In this document: in pieces, positions 31,641 through 42,277 of the stretch | How the letters are laid out: each line of letters starts with the position of its first letter | How positions within the stretch are numbered: the stretch's first letter is position 1 | NCBI RefSeq assembly: GCF_000612625.1 | Contig: NZ_CCAS010000032.1 | Span: forward strand, 1-50,746 | Direction of reading: 5' to 3' | From: Neobacillus jeddahensis | GTDB lineage: Bacteria > Bacillota > Bacilli > Bacillales > Cytobacillaceae | Length of the DNA stretch: 50,746 bases | The notes under the pieces: generated by a model | Database searches by the model: none | Told to the model about the DNA's origin: nothing | Seen by the model: the letters and a program-made list of their open reading frames with translations, nothing else | Position numbers and translations under genes: made by a program

Positions 31641-32705
31641 TTATTTGTATGCGTCTTTACCAACTTGGATATTGTCTTTTGTTACTTCGATGTACGGTAC
31701 ACGAACGGCTTTTTTGTCGTCAAGCTTCCATTCTGTTCCATCTAATACATCTTTGCCCTTTGCTGCATTTGCTGCTAGTTCAACCGTTGCACTACCTTGG
31801 TTTTTCGCGTCATTTAAGATCGTACCAACCATTTTGCCTTTTTCAATCATTTCAAGTGCTTCTGGTATTGCATCAACACCTACAACTGGCATAAACTTGT
31901 CACCAGAGAAGTAGCCTGCTTTTTCAAGAGAGGCAATTGCACCTAGTGCCATACCATCGTTGTTAGCAATAACAAATTCGATTTTTTCGTTGTATTTAGC
32001 TATCCACGCATCCATCTTTTCAGTTGCTTTTGTTGCATCCCACATAGCCGTATCCATTGCTAATTCATCTACTTCAATACCTTTTGCTTTAACTGTGTCA
32101 ATGGCATATTTCGTACGTGCTTCGGCATCTGGGTGTCCTGGTTCACCTTTTAATAAAACGTATTGAAGTTTGCCGTCCTTGTTTTTATCATATTTATCCT
32201 TGTTAGCTTCCCACGCCTTCGCAATGAGCTCCCCTTGAAGAACGCCTGATTCTGAGGATGTAGTTCCAACGTAATAGGCTTTATCATAGCCCTTTAATAC
32301 GGCTTCATCTGGCTCTTTGTTAAAGAAGATAACTGGAATATTCTTTGGTTTTGCTTTATCAATAATCGTTTGTGCTGCTTTTGGATCTACTAGGTTAATC
32401 GCTAGTGATTTTGCGCCTTTTGCAATCAACGTATCGACTTGTTCAATTTGTTTTGCTTGGTCGTTTTGTGAGTCATTCAACATAAGGTCTACATTTCCTT
32501 TTGCTGATGTTTCCATGGCACGGCGAACGTAGGACATGAAGTTATCGTCAAATTTGTAAATGGTCGCACCCACTGCTGGAAGATCGCTGTCCTTACTTTT
32601 TCCAGAATCGCCAGACCCGCTTGTAGAGTCGCTGCAGCCTGTTGCTAATAGAATACTAGATGCAACTGTTAATGATAGAATTAATCCTTTTTTCTTTTTC
32701 AACAT
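31641..32705 (-). CDS. mglB: Galactose/glucose-binding lipoprotein (MglB-like)
   Basis: 354-residue extracellular binding protein. Lipoprotein signal with lipobox LLATGC (Cys near residue 24 from this start), then a Peripla_BP_4 fold: [54 protein letters not shown] and [16 protein letters not shown], which match MglB closely. I start at ATG 32705, 9 nt after AAGGAG; the longer reading to 32765 has no RBS. It is first in the mglBAC-type operon, with a cre site upstream, and is separated from the sensor trio by a terminator. Confidence 0.92.
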   Translation of the reverse strand: MLKKKKGLILSLTVASSILLATGCSDSTSGSGDSGKSKDSDLPAVGATIYKFDDNFMSYVRRAMETSAKGNVDLMLNDSQNDQAKQIEQVDTLIAKGAKSLAINLVDPKAAQTIIDKAKPKNIPVIFFNKEPDEAVLKGYDKAYYVGTTSSESGVLQGELIAKAWEANKDKYDKNKDGKLQYVLLKGEPGHPDAEARTKYAIDTVKAKGIEVDELAMDTAMWDATKATEKMDAWIAKYNEKIEFVIANNDGMALGAIASLEKAGYFSGDKFMPVVGVDAIPEALEMIEKGKMVGTILNDAKNQGSATVELAANAAKGKDVLDGTEWKLDDKKAVRVPYIEVTKDNIQVGKDAYK

Positions 32706-32865
32706 GTCATCATGCTCCTTTTTCTGTTTTGTAAAGACTCTGGTAAGCTGCTTTAAACCTCTCAACTTAGCCCCCCTTGTAAGCCCTTACACACATAGTA
32801 GCATCGAAAGGTCCATCACAATAGTTCTAATCTATAGCACATATTTGCGATTACCTAGACTTTTT

Positions 32866-32879
32866 TGCAAACGCTTGCA
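32866..32879. promoter_or_regulatory. cre site (CcpA) upstream of mglB
   Basis: TGCAAACGCTTGCA is a perfect 14-nt palindrome matching TGWAARCGYTWWCA at 12 of 14 positions, and it extends into TTTTT/AAAAA flanks. It lies about 160 nt before the mglB start and points to glucose repression of galactose uptake. Confidence 0.8.
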
Positions 32880-32961
32880 AAAAAGCCTAGAAGCACCCGC
32901 CCAAGGGAAACAAGCACATGACGGGATGCTTGAGGCTCGTCTACAGAAAGCGAGGGGCATT

Positions 32962-32977
32962 TCGGAAGCGTTTAAAA
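32962..32977. promoter_or_regulatory. Second, weaker cre-like site
   Basis: TCGGAAGCGTTTAAAA fits the relaxed cre consensus with three mismatches. It lies 83 nt from the strong site; two sites would allow looping. Low confidence. Confidence 0.3.
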
Positions 32978-33008
32978 TAACAGCCATCAATACGAATACA
33001 GTCATAAA

Positions 33009-33042
33009 CAAAGACCAACCCGCATTTGCGAATTGGCCTTTT
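33009..33042 (-). terminator. Terminator after the YesN-type regulator
   Basis: On the minus strand AGGCCAA and TTGGTCT pair around an inner CGCAAATGCG hairpin and are followed by TTTGTTT, 7 nt past the regulator stop. It separates the sensor trio from mglB. Confidence 0.7.
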
Positions 33043-33048
33043 CAAGTT

Positions 33049-34644
33049 TTAGTTTACGGTCACCTTTCGGAATTCCGTCGGCGATAATCCGGTTTGCTTT
33101 TTAAACACCCGGCTAAAATAATTCGGATCCTTGTACCCGATCGAATAGCAGATTTCCTTTAAACTTTTTCCTGGATCAAGCATCTCTTCCTTCGCATGCT
33201 TGATCCTAATTTCCGTTACGTAATCAATGAATGTCATCCCAAACCGATCTTTAAATAACTTACTAAAATAAAACGGACTAAGTTCCACATATTCTGCAGC
33301 TGACTCCAAAGTGATCGAGTCGGCATAATGCACCTCGATATAATCTTTTGCTTTTTGGAGCATCCCCTTGGCATGATTGTTCCGCCAAAGCTGTACATGC
33401 TGCACCACCGCCAGCAAATGTGCTTTGCCTTTTTCAAAAATAAAGCCGATATCATCTGAACGATCAATTAGTGGAGTCCTTCCATAATTGATACCTAGAT
33501 CATGAAGCATGCGTGAAATGAGAATAAACAATTCATCGAAAGACTTTTTCAGTACTTCTAAATTCAAGTTCTTAGTCGTTTCAAGCCTCTTGACGTACGA
33601 ATCAAAAATAAACATCACTTGATTCACATCACCTTGCCTGATGGAGTCTAACAGTTTCTTCTCTATCTCAAAATGGCCATTCTCAGTAGGCAGTTCAAAG
33701 ACTTCTCCTGGCTTATTGGAAAATAAGAATAAGCGATTCGTTGTTTCTAACAGCTGCTCCAGTGCTAACGCAGCTTCATGATAGGACTTATTAAGTTCTT
33801 GTGCATGACTATATGGATTGCCGATGCCCACCTTAAAAACCGCATCCATCTCCAGACCTTCTGTCTGCCATAGCCGGTTGAGACCTTCTACCGTTGCTTG
33901 TGCATTGGTTTTGAAATAGTCCTTTTCGGTTGACTTTCGGCAGAGAAAAAGGATTGGCACTTGCGTATCCGTAGTGGGGCCAATGACTATTTCGTGCTTC
34001 TTCACCACATTTTTGAGGCCTTCCTTAAGCCAGTGATACCAATTTTGTTTTTCAACGGGCGTGAATGTTTTTTTACCCTTCGGCTCCAAATAAATGAGCA
34101 TCATATATCCTGATGTGATTTCTCCGCCTATCAGCTGTCCCCATTCATCAAAGGATATATCCTGTACCTGGTTCATTAAGAGCGAGGAAACCCACTCTTT
34201 TTGGGCAATCGAGACGGCCCGGCTCAGGTTTTCCCGCAGGCTTTGCTGCTCTTCTTTTTGTCTGCGCTCGGTGTGGATTTCATTTGCTACTCGTTGTAAG
34301 CTCGTTACAATATCCTGCTTACTGCTCGGCTTTAAGATGTATTCCTTCACTCCCTGTTGCATCACTTCTTTTGCATATTCAAATGTATTAAAGGCAGAAA
34401 CCATGATAAAGCGAATATCCGCGTCCATTTTTTTGATTTCCTTCACAGCTTGGACTCCGTCAATCCCCGGCATTTTTATATCCATAAAGATAATATCAGG
34501 GCGGTGTTCCTGGGCCATTTCTATCGCCACTCTCCCATTGGGTGCTTCACCCACTACCGTCACATTCTCGATAGAGCTAGTAACGATTTGGGCTACGGCT
34601 TTCCGCTCTAGAACCTCATCATCCACTATAAGTATTTTTAACAA
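33049..34644 (-). CDS. YesN-type response regulator with AraC DNA-binding domain
   Basis: 531 residues. Receiver domain (1-120) with acidic VDDE and phospho-acceptor D55 in [15 protein letters not shown]; a long middle region; and a C-terminal AraC-type double HTH (about 425-530, [29 protein letters not shown]). Starts at TTG inside the kinase gene (26-nt overlap) after a GGGGGA RBS. This class activates sugar transporter genes on phosphorylation by its YesM-type kinase. Here the target is most likely the mglB promoter immediately downstream. Confidence 0.92.
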   Translation of the reverse strand: MLKILIVDDEVLERKAVAQIVTSSIENVTVVGEAPNGRVAIEMAQEHRPDIIFMDIKMPGIDGVQAVKEIKKMDADIRFIMVSAFNTFEYAKEVMQQGVKEYILKPSSKQDIVTSLQRVANEIHTERRQKEEQQSLRENLSRAVSIAQKEWVSSLLMNQVQDISFDEWGQLIGGEITSGYMMLIYLEPKGKKTFTPVEKQNWYHWLKEGLKNVVKKHEIVIGPTTDTQVPILFLCRKSTEKDYFKTNAQATVEGLNRLWQTEGLEMDAVFKVGIGNPYSHAQELNKSYHEAALALEQLLETTNRLFLFSNKPGEVFELPTENGHFEIEKKLLDSIRQGDVNQVMFIFDSYVKRLETTKNLNLEVLKKSFDELFILISRMLHDLGINYGRTPLIDRSDDIGFIFEKGKAHLLAVVQHVQLWRNNHAKGMLQKAKDYIEVHYADSITLESAAEYVELSPFYFSKLFKDRFGMTFIDYVTEIRIKHAKEEMLDPGKSLKEICYSIGYKDPNYFSRVFKKQTGLSPTEFRKVTVN

Positions 34645-36100
34645 GTTCTCTTCCCCCTTTGGCCACGGCAGGTATCGTCAGTCTAAAAATGGTCCCATTT
34701 TTCCATTTTGATTCGATTTCAACAATATCATTTCGCTGATAGTAGAGCTGCAGCCTTCTAATCACATTTTTCACTCCAATGCCGTTTGAATGTCCTTTTG
34801 GTCGGTCCGCTTCGACCACCTCCTCTGTCTCCATTCCATTTGCATAATTCAACAGTTTTCGTTTGGTGGCCTCGTCCATCCCTTCACCATTATCAATCAC
34901 TTCGACATACACTCGGTCGTCATATCGATAAATGCGGAGACTGATTACGGCATTTTCTTCGTATTCCTCGACGCCATGGATAAAAGCATTTTCAACAAGT
35001 GGTTGGAGAATTAAGCTGGGAATCTCGATATTCAAACAGTCATCCTCAATTTCTGTGATAAATTGAATCCGTTCACCAAATCGTGTCCGCTGGATAAAAA
35101 AATACTCTTTCACGATTTTCACTTCATCTCTTAAAGTTGACGCCTTATCTAAATCACTCAGATTGTATCGTAGTAAAGCTGCTACCGCCTCAATAAGCCG
35201 TGATGTCTGCTCTGCCTCTTCTAAATAGGCCATCTTTGAAACCGTATTCAAAGTATTGAACAGAAAGTGAGGATTAATTTGATTTTGCAAACTCTTTAGC
35301 TCTAATTCCTTTAAAAGCTTATCGAGTTCACCCTGTTGTTTGATTTCTGTGACAAGCTGCCTAATGTTGGCGCGCATTTGGTTGAAGGTTTCCGTTAACG
35401 GTTTTAATTCGTCCTTTGTTGTTATTTTGATATCCTCTCCTGCTAGGTTTCCTGTGGAGATTTCCTTTGCAGCCTTTGATAAGAGACTAATTGGTTTGGT
35501 AATCCCACCGGATATCCACAAAGCCAGCAGGGTGCTAAGGAAAAAGGCTGCCGCAAACAAGGAAATAGACATCAGCTTGTAATAATGATTTTGCTGTTCC
35601 ATTTGATCATAAAACTTTTGATAGTCTGTTAATTTATTATTCAACAAGTCAAGCGTACTTTCCTGAAGAAAGGAATTTATTTTTAATACTTCATTAAAGT
35701 GATTCGAATATTGATTGATCTCATCCTGCTGAAAAGCGCCGATCGTTGCATCGCCCTCATCTAAAAAGCTATCAATCATATTTTTATAATTTGTCAGTGT
35801 CACCTCTTGAGTGCTCATGACCTTGTAGAGTCGGTTTTGATCTTTAATCAGCTTGAGCTTTTCCCTTCGATAGTCTTTCAGATGTGAATTTTCCTTATCT
35901 AAAATATAGCCATGCAGCTTTTCTGTCAGTAAATTACTTCTTTGTGAGATATCATTCAGTAAGAGAAACCGTTCGAAGCTTTCATCATATTCTGTCACTA
36001 ACTTTTCGCTGCTGTTATAAAAAATAAAGCCGACCGTGGTTAACAACACCACCAGGACAATAAAATACAGGAGTAATTTTGATTTTATTCGAAATAACAT
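34619..36100 (-). CDS. YesM/LytS-type sensor histidine kinase
   Basis: 493 residues. First helix about 9-28, an extracytoplasmic helical domain (about 30-170), a second helix (about 173-198) and a HAMP domain ([19 protein letters not shown]). A His_kinase (PF06580-type) domain has [20 protein letters not shown], with the phospho-acceptor His in NPHFLFN, followed by a HATPase with VIDNGEGMD and [15 protein letters not shown]. Its start shares one base with the stop of the binding-protein gene (TGATG). The kinase probably receives the ligand signal through that protein. Confidence 0.93.
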   Translation of the reverse strand: MLFRIKSKLLLYFIVLVVLLTTVGFIFYNSSEKLVTEYDESFERFLLLNDISQRSNLLTEKLHGYILDKENSHLKDYRREKLKLIKDQNRLYKVMSTQEVTLTNYKNMIDSFLDEGDATIGAFQQDEINQYSNHFNEVLKINSFLQESTLDLLNNKLTDYQKFYDQMEQQNHYYKLMSISLFAAAFFLSTLLALWISGGITKPISLLSKAAKEISTGNLAGEDIKITTKDELKPLTETFNQMRANIRQLVTEIKQQGELDKLLKELELKSLQNQINPHFLFNTLNTVSKMAYLEEAEQTSRLIEAVAALLRYNLSDLDKASTLRDEVKIVKEYFFIQRTRFGERIQFITEIEDDCLNIEIPSLILQPLVENAFIHGVEEYEENAVISLRIYRYDDRVYVEVIDNGEGMDEATKRKLLNYANGMETEEVVEADRPKGHSNGIGVKNVIRRLQLYYQRNDIVEIESKWKNGTIFRLTIPAVAKGGRELVKNTYSG

Positions 36101-37101
36101 CAGCGGATTTCCACCTTTCTGTCCTGATAGCTCAAGGGTAAATCTTTTAGGCGTAATATCCGCGTTTCCGTATGGACAACAGGTGTAACTTTTTTTCCAT
36201 TAATGAGGTCGATCATCATCGTGACCGCACCATAGCCCATTTGATAGGGCTCTTGCACAACCGTAGCCTTAATCGTCCCTTTTCGTATATATTCAATTGT
36301 TTCTGGTAAGGTATCAAAGCCAATGATATAAATTTGATTCTGCTTTTGATATTTCTCCACCATTTGGGCAATTTCAATCCCGTCTAATGCACTGGTCCCA
36401 AAGAAAGCCGTAACTTCTGGATGATCCTTCAGGATTTGAGTGGCTTTTTCAGCTGCTTTCACTCTGCTAATTTCAGACTCTTCGACAGCAATAATATGGA
36501 TTCCCTTCTCCTCTTTTACGGCATCCTGAAATCCCTTAACACGCTGTTGCATATGGTTGGCATAGAAGGTTCCAGTAATAATGGCAACATTGGCCTTTCC
36601 TTTTGTATCCGCTATCAATTCTTTCCCTGCTAAATAGCCAGCATAATAATTATCCGTACCGATATAAGCTTCTCGCCTGCTATTTGCGGCATCTGTATCA
36701 ACCGTAATAACAGGGATTCCTTTTTCCACAACCCGGTTGATCAGCGGGGTAAACTGCTCATCACTTAACCCCTGGGTCATGATCCCATCTACTTTAGAGG
36801 CGGCCGACATTTCTATCGTTTTGACATGATCCTCAATATTCGCCTGCTTTGGCCCGACATATTCTAACTGTACGCCATATTTATCTGCGGCGGCTCTTGC
36901 CCCTTTTTCTACCAATCTCCAATAATCATTATCTAGCTCCTCAGGCACCATCACAAAATGATATTGATACTTTTTTACTATTTTCTCCTCTTTTGGCAAA
37001 TCATGCGTGACCACCTTATAGCCATAAAAACTAGCAAATGAGCAACTTACAAGAAAAAACACGATTCCAAACGTATAAGCCATGATGGATAATTTGCTCA
37101 T
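36100..37101 (-). CDS. Sugar-binding sensor protein of a three-component system (Peripla_BP_4)
   Basis: 333-residue membrane-anchored binding protein. The N-terminus has a hydrophobic segment with a possible lipobox (LVSC, Cys20), so it may be lipid- or helix-anchored. The rest is an RbsB/MglB-like fold: [52 protein letters not shown] and [16 protein letters not shown]. Coupled by a 1-nt overlap to the kinase gene, so it is probably a signal receptor, like AraP of the Geobacillus AraPST or XylFII of clostridia, and not a transporter subunit. Confidence 0.88.
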   Translation of the reverse strand: MSKLSIMAYTFGIVFFLVSCSFASFYGYKVVTHDLPKEEKIVKKYQYHFVMVPEELDNDYWRLVEKGARAAADKYGVQLEYVGPKQANIEDHVKTIEMSAASKVDGIMTQGLSDEQFTPLINRVVEKGIPVITVDTDAANSRREAYIGTDNYYAGYLAGKELIADTKGKANVAIITGTFYANHMQQRVKGFQDAVKEEKGIHIIAVEESEISRVKAAEKATQILKDHPEVTAFFGTSALDGIEIAQMVEKYQKQNQIYIIGFDTLPETIEYIRKGTIKATVVQEPYQMGYGAVTMMIDLINGKKVTPVVHTETRILRLKDLPLSYQDRKVEIR

Positions 37102-37140
37102 AAACCCTCCTAAATTCCTAGTACCATTCTAGATAACCAT

Positions 37141-37169
37141 ATTATACGGAACAACCCAAAATCCGACAA
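37141..37169 (-). promoter_or_regulatory. Promoter of the sensor trio
   Basis: On the minus strand there is -35 TTGTCG (37164-37169), a 17-nt spacer and -10 TATAAT (37141-37146), 40 nt before the sensor-protein start. Three short GTGATAA-like tandem copies lie just upstream (about 37194-37218). Confidence 0.65.
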
Positions 37170-37222
37170 TCCTAAATGGTATAAAGTGTAAACGGGTGAT
37201 AAGTGATAAGTGATAGATAATT

Positions 37223-37235
37223 GGTGACAGGCACC
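37223..37235. repeat. Degenerate copy of the GTGTCAGGCACC repeat
   Basis: GGTGACAGGCACC differs by one base from the GGTGTCAGGCACC core and has short GGTG/CACC arms. It lies between the LacI-gene terminator and the sensor-trio promoter. Confidence 0.5.
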
Positions 37236-37291
37236 AAGAAAAGACACATCCTCCATTTTGTCCATTCCAGGTGGACACCTTTCCGGCAACA

Positions 37292-37321
37292 CAAAAAACC
37301 CACCAACATAGATTGGTGAGT
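37292..37321 (-). terminator. Terminator of the galKTM-galR operon
   Basis: On the minus strand CTCACCAA and TTGGTGGG pair around TCTATG and are followed by TTTTTTG, immediately after the galR stop. Confidence 0.88.
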
Positions 37322-37326
37322 TTAGT

Positions 37327-38319
<993 letters not shown>

Positions 38320-39378
38320 TCAATCTCCTATTCTCTTAGCGGAAAAGCGATACTTCGTTCTGGAATAGTATAATTGTTCAGGCTCTAAAATGGTAGGCGG
38401 AAATTCCGGATGATGAATGGCATCAGGCAAGCCTTGTGTTTCAAGACAAACCCCCAGATAATTTCTTGCTTGGACTCCAGAGATCGAAAATGGTCCTTCT
38501 AATTGATTGGAGGTATAGAGCACCACACACGGCTGATTCGTCGTCACTTCCAGGGTTCGGCCGCTTGCCTCGTCACTTAGAACAATCCGATTTTCACCCT
38601 TTTTTGAAAAAATCATTGGGTGGTCATAGCCCTTTCCTGCCAGCACATTTTGTGGGTGGGATGAATTCATCCCTTCATGTAACAGCCTCCCAGATTTAAA
38701 ATCAAATGGGGTATGGGCTGTGCCGATCATTTTTCCAGTTGGAATTAAATCTGGTCCCAACTCTAAAAACGAGTCAGCCTCCAATTGAAGCCGATGATCT
38801 GAACAATCTCTTTTTAGATTCCCACTTAAATTGAAATACGAATGATTCGTTAAGTTAACCACTGTCGTTTGATCCGTTTTTCCTTCAAATGTGATGATAA
38901 GTTCATTGTCATTGGTCAACAAATAGGTAACAGTCGTGTCTAAATTACCTGGATAGCCTTCATCACCATCAGGGCTTTGATAGAAAAACTTCACACCGAC
39001 TGCGTGTTCCTCCTCCACTTTCTCAGCTTCCCATATGACGGAGTTAAATCCCTTGTTACCACCGTGCAAATGGTTAGGTGACTCATTGGCATGAAGGCGG
39101 TATTCCTTCCCAGCCAACTCAAAGGATGCATCCTTGATTCTTCCGGCCACACGACCGATTACTGCCCCAAAATACGGCGACCATTTCGGATAGTCCTCAA
39201 ATTGTTCAAACCCCAGAACGACATTCTCTATGTTCCCGTTTCGGTCAGGGACAAGAATTTTCGTAATAACGCAACCGAAATTTAGAACCGAAACTGTCAT
39301 CCCCGCATCATTGATTAGGGAATACTCGATTACCTGTTCACCTTCATAACGTCCGAATAAACGATCTTCCATTTTCAT
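38320..39378 (-). CDS. galM: Aldose 1-epimerase (galactose mutarotase)
   Basis: 352-residue mutarotase converting beta- to alpha-galactose, the substrate of GalK. Family motifs are GAVIGRVAGRI, ANESPNHLHGG (base His), NHSYFNLSG (acid His) and, near the end, CLETQGLPDAIHHPEFP with the catalytic Glu. I prefer the ATG at 39378, 10 nt after AAGG; the ATG at 39390 lies on the RBS. It is 33 nt behind galT and the third gene of galK-galT-galM-galR. Confidence 0.95.
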   Translation of the reverse strand: MKMEDRLFGRYEGEQVIEYSLINDAGMTVSVLNFGCVITKILVPDRNGNIENVVLGFEQFEDYPKWSPYFGAVIGRVAGRIKDASFELAGKEYRLHANESPNHLHGGNKGFNSVIWEAEKVEEEHAVGVKFFYQSPDGDEGYPGNLDTTVTYLLTNDNELIITFEGKTDQTTVVNLTNHSYFNLSGNLKRDCSDHRLQLEADSFLELGPDLIPTGKMIGTAHTPFDFKSGRLLHEGMNSSHPQNVLAGKGYDHPMIFSKKGENRIVLSDEASGRTLEVTTNQPCVVLYTSNQLEGPFSISGVQARNYLGVCLETQGLPDAIHHPEFPPTILEPEQLYYSRTKYRFSAKRIGD

Positions 39379-39411
39379 TTCTATCCACATCCTTCATATT
39401 TAGCGGGGTAA

Positions 39412-40899
39412 TTATTCACCTAATGCCTCGATGAATCGGCGGAAACCTGCGGTTCCCTGCTCATTCCGCTTAAATACCCCTGCATCCTCTAATACACGTA
39501 AAAATTTCTTCCCTACTTCTTCCCTTACTAATCCTTCAACATTTGATTCAGTTGCCATCGTTCCATAACGAGCTTCCAATTCCTCAGCCCACTCAATATG
39601 ATAGTCGGCAACTAGATGTGATTTCCCTAAAATATACTTCTCTACCTCTTCAAGCTCATCCTTAAGACGGGCTGGAAGAACGGCCAATCCCATCACTTCA
39701 ATAAGGCCTATATTTTCCTTCTTAATATGGTGGACATCGGCATGCGGATGGAATATCCCCAATGGATGCTCGGCACTCGTACGGTTGTTGCGAAGTACCA
39801 AGTCCAGTTCAAAATGATCACCATTTTTGCGGGCAATCGGCGTAATAGTATTGTGTGGGGTCTCATCCGTCCACGCCCTAATACAAACGGCCTCGTCACT
39901 GTAATTTTTCCACTTGACTAAAATATGCGCCGCTGCCTCAACCAAATCACTACTTTGCTCGGCACGGAGACGAATGACAGACATTGGCCATTTAACAACG
40001 GAACAAGCGACACCCGGGAATCGTTCAATTGTAAACGTCCATTCTGATTCAGCCTTTGCCATCGCAAATTGATAATTCCCACCTTGATAGTGCTCATGCG
40101 ATAAAATCGAGCCGCCAACAATCGGGATATCGGCATTCGAGCCTAAAAAGTAATGCGGAAATTGCTCCACAAAGGCTAGCAATCTGGCAAATGTCGCTTG
40201 ACTGATTTTCATATCGGTATGGGATTCTGATAACACAATACAATGCTCGTTATAGTACACATATGGTGAATATTGCAAATAAAAGTTCTCATCCAGCAAA
40301 TTCACGCGAATCATCCGATGGTTGGAGCGAGCAGGATGACCGATTCTCCCCGCGTACCCTTCGTTTTCAACACAAAGCAGGCACTTCGGATAACTAGATT
40401 TCTTCGCCATTTTCTCTAGTTCGATGCTTTTCGGATCTTTTTCCGGCTTCGATAAGTTAATCGTAATGTCTAACTCACCATACCATGTCGCAGCCTTATA
40501 CTCGATATTTTGGCGGATCCGCTTCATCTGGATATAGTTACTATTTTTACTTAAATCGTAAAAATACTGTGTCGCATTAATTGGACTTTGTTGATAATAT
40601 TCATAGAATTCTTGATTAATCGTCGACGGGCGTGCCAGAAAGCAATTCATGATCTTACTTAAAAAAATGTCCTTTTGATCAAATAAATCTTCAATAATTC
40701 CTTGCTCGATCGCGTATCCGACCAAATGCTCCAGTAAATCAGGAATATCCTCGGTCGCCTCTCCTCCGGCTACTTCCATACATTCATCTAACTGCAGTAG
40801 TGAGAGTACTTGATTCCGTACATAGATCTCATCTTCTGGCTTCATTAATTGTGTAACAAGCGCTTGATTGATTAATTGTTGTACATGTTGAAAAATCAT
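39412..40899 (-). CDS. galT: UDP-glucose-hexose-1-phosphate uridylyltransferase (Firmicutes type)
   Basis: 495-residue enzyme exchanging UMP between UDP-glucose and galactose-1-phosphate in the Leloir pathway. This is the long class II form found in Firmicutes, unlike the 350-residue E. coli type. The active-site block is GGSILSHEHYQGGNYQFAM in place of HPHxQ; SNHRMIRVNL, RNNRTSAEHPLGIFHPH and VMGLAVLPARL are class-typical. It lies 40 nt behind galK. No galE epimerase is in the window, so UDP-galactose must be recycled by a galE elsewhere. Confidence 0.96.
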   Translation of the reverse strand: MIFQHVQQLINQALVTQLMKPEDEIYVRNQVLSLLQLDECMEVAGGEATEDIPDLLEHLVGYAIEQGIIEDLFDQKDIFLSKIMNCFLARPSTINQEFYEYYQQSPINATQYFYDLSKNSNYIQMKRIRQNIEYKAATWYGELDITINLSKPEKDPKSIELEKMAKKSSYPKCLLCVENEGYAGRIGHPARSNHRMIRVNLLDENFYLQYSPYVYYNEHCIVLSESHTDMKISQATFARLLAFVEQFPHYFLGSNADIPIVGGSILSHEHYQGGNYQFAMAKAESEWTFTIERFPGVACSVVKWPMSVIRLRAEQSSDLVEAAAHILVKWKNYSDEAVCIRAWTDETPHNTITPIARKNGDHFELDLVLRNNRTSAEHPLGIFHPHADVHHIKKENIGLIEVMGLAVLPARLKDELEEVEKYILGKSHLVADYHIEWAEELEARYGTMATESNVEGLVREEVGKKFLRVLEDAGVFKRNEQGTAGFRRFIEALGE

Positions 40900-40939
40900 T
40901 TTAGTCCCCCCCTATCTCGGTGTTGCAGTGTGAAACTAT

Positions 40940-42112
40940 CTATTCCATGGTGATTTCTTTCGCACCATCACCAATACTGGCGACGTAAAAATCGGCATTG
41001 TAACCAATCTTTTCACGATAGGCTGCCCCAACATTTGCAATAAAATTTTCCACTTCTTCATTCGCAACAACGGCAATTGCACAGCCGCCAAAGCCGGCTC
41101 CCGTCATGCGAGCACCAAGGACTCCCGGATGTGCCCAAGCAGCTTCTACTAAGCTATCAAGCTCGATGCCAGTCACCTCGTAATCATCTCGTAATGATTG
41201 ATGAGATTGATTCATCAATTGACCAAAGGCCTCAATATTTCCAGTCTTCAGTTCTGCTAACGCCTTTACGGTGCGAACATTTTCATAAACAGCATGTTTC
41301 GCCCGTTTACGCACCGTTTCATTGGTAATAAGCTGTTGATTTTCATCAAACTCCGCTTCGGAAAGCTGTCCAAGTGCCTCGATTGGGAGTTTTTCCTGCA
41401 GTTGTGCTAATGCTTCTTCACATTCCCCACGGCGTTCATTATATTTTGAATCGGCTAACTCCCGACGTTTGTTTGTATTCATAATGATAATTTTGTGATT
41501 TTCTAACTTTATCGGTGCATATTCATAGTGAAGCGTTTGGCAATCTAGTAAAATTCCTGCATTCTTTTTCCCCATTCCAATGGCGAATTGATCCATAATA
41601 CCACTATTCACACCAATAAATTGATTCTCTACCTGCTTGCCTAGCTTAATAACATCAAGACGGGGAATATCTATGCCAAATAGTCCCGCCACAAGTACCC
41701 CTGTTAATAATTCAATCGATGCCGAAGAGGATAGACCTGCTCCATTTGGAATATTCCCATCGATGACACATTCAAATCCACTCGGAAGCTGGTAGCCTGC
41801 TTCAAGAATGTAGCGAATCATCCCTTTCGGATAGTTAGCCCAGTTATGTTCCTTCTCGTAATCTAGTTGATTTAAGGTAAACTCAATGATTCCTATGTCT
41901 GCGAAGTTCATTGAATACATGCGGACAAGATTATCACTGCGTTTCCTCGCTACAGCATACGTACCGTAGGTAATCGCACATGGGAACACATGGCCGCCAT
42001 TATAATCGGTATGTTCCCCAATAAGATTAATTCTGCCTGGTGCAAAGAAAGCTTGCTCTGGTGAAGCTTCAAATATTTCCTTAAATGTTGTTTTTAGCAT
42101 TGTAACATTCAT
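40940..42112 (-). CDS. galK: Galactokinase
   Basis: 390-residue GHMP kinase phosphorylating galactose at C1. The galactokinase signature GRINLIGEHTDYNGG lies at residues 26-40, the GHMP ATP motif is NGAGLSSSASIELL, and the C-terminal motif is GARMTGAGFGGCAIAVV. The catalytic Asp is in VNSGIMDQFAIGMG. First gene of the gal operon, with AGGAGG 8 nt ahead of the start and a clear promoter/operator upstream. Confidence 0.97.
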   Translation of the reverse strand: MNVTMLKTTFKEIFEASPEQAFFAPGRINLIGEHTDYNGGHVFPCAITYGTYAVARKRSDNLVRMYSMNFADIGIIEFTLNQLDYEKEHNWANYPKGMIRYILEAGYQLPSGFECVIDGNIPNGAGLSSSASIELLTGVLVAGLFGIDIPRLDVIKLGKQVENQFIGVNSGIMDQFAIGMGKKNAGILLDCQTLHYEYAPIKLENHKIIIMNTNKRRELADSKYNERRGECEEALAQLQEKLPIEALGQLSEAEFDENQQLITNETVRKRAKHAVYENVRTVKALAELKTGNIEAFGQLMNQSHQSLRDDYEVTGIELDSLVEAAWAHPGVLGARMTGAGFGGCAIAVVANEEVENFIANVGAAYREKIGYNADFYVASIGDGAKEITME

Positions 42113-42131
42113 TTTATAGTCCCTCCTGTAA

Positions 42132-42147
42132 ATGTAATCCCTTTCAT
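42132..42147 (-). promoter_or_regulatory. cre-like site between promoter and galK
   Basis: On the minus strand ATGAAAGGGATTACAT fits the relaxed cre consensus except that the central CG is GG. It lies between the -10 and the start codon, a usual place for CcpA repression, but the altered centre lowers confidence. Confidence 0.4.
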
Positions 42148-42178
42148 TTTTCGTGATTCAATAAAACCTGTTACACAT

Positions 42179-42207
42179 ATTTTAATCTCTTTAGTAAAAC
42201 TATTCAA
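42179..42207 (-). promoter_or_regulatory. galKTMR promoter (sigma-A)
   Basis: On the minus strand there is -35 TTGAAT (42202-42207), a 17-nt spacer and -10 TAAAAT (42179-42184), 67 nt before galK. The -35 and spacer are covered by the 31-nt palindrome. Confidence 0.75.
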
Positions 42208-42220
42208 TTGTTTTACTAAA
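42190..42220. promoter_or_regulatory. Operator palindrome TTTAGTAAAAC-N9-GTTTTACTAAA
   Basis: Perfect 11-nt arms around a 9-nt spacer. Placed over the -35 region it would block RNA polymerase. The outer TTAGT/ACTAA ends resemble XylR-type (ROK) operators of Bacillus (TTAGTTTGTT...AACAAACTAA) more than the compact CG-centred LacI sites. So the ROK regulator at 45619, and not only GalR, is a candidate binder. Confidence 0.75.
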
Positions 42221-42239
42221 ATATTACTAAATAATTAAC

Positions 42240-42269
42240 AAAAATGGCGCATGAGCAAATCATGCGCCA
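42240..42269 (-). terminator. Intrinsic terminator after lacZ
   Basis: On the minus strand TGGCGCATGA and TCATGCGCCA form a perfect 10-bp stem around a 5-nt loop and are followed by TTTTTG. It lies 9 nt past the lacZ stop and insulates the gal promoter. Confidence 0.9.
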
Positions 42270-42277
42270 CTCTTGTA

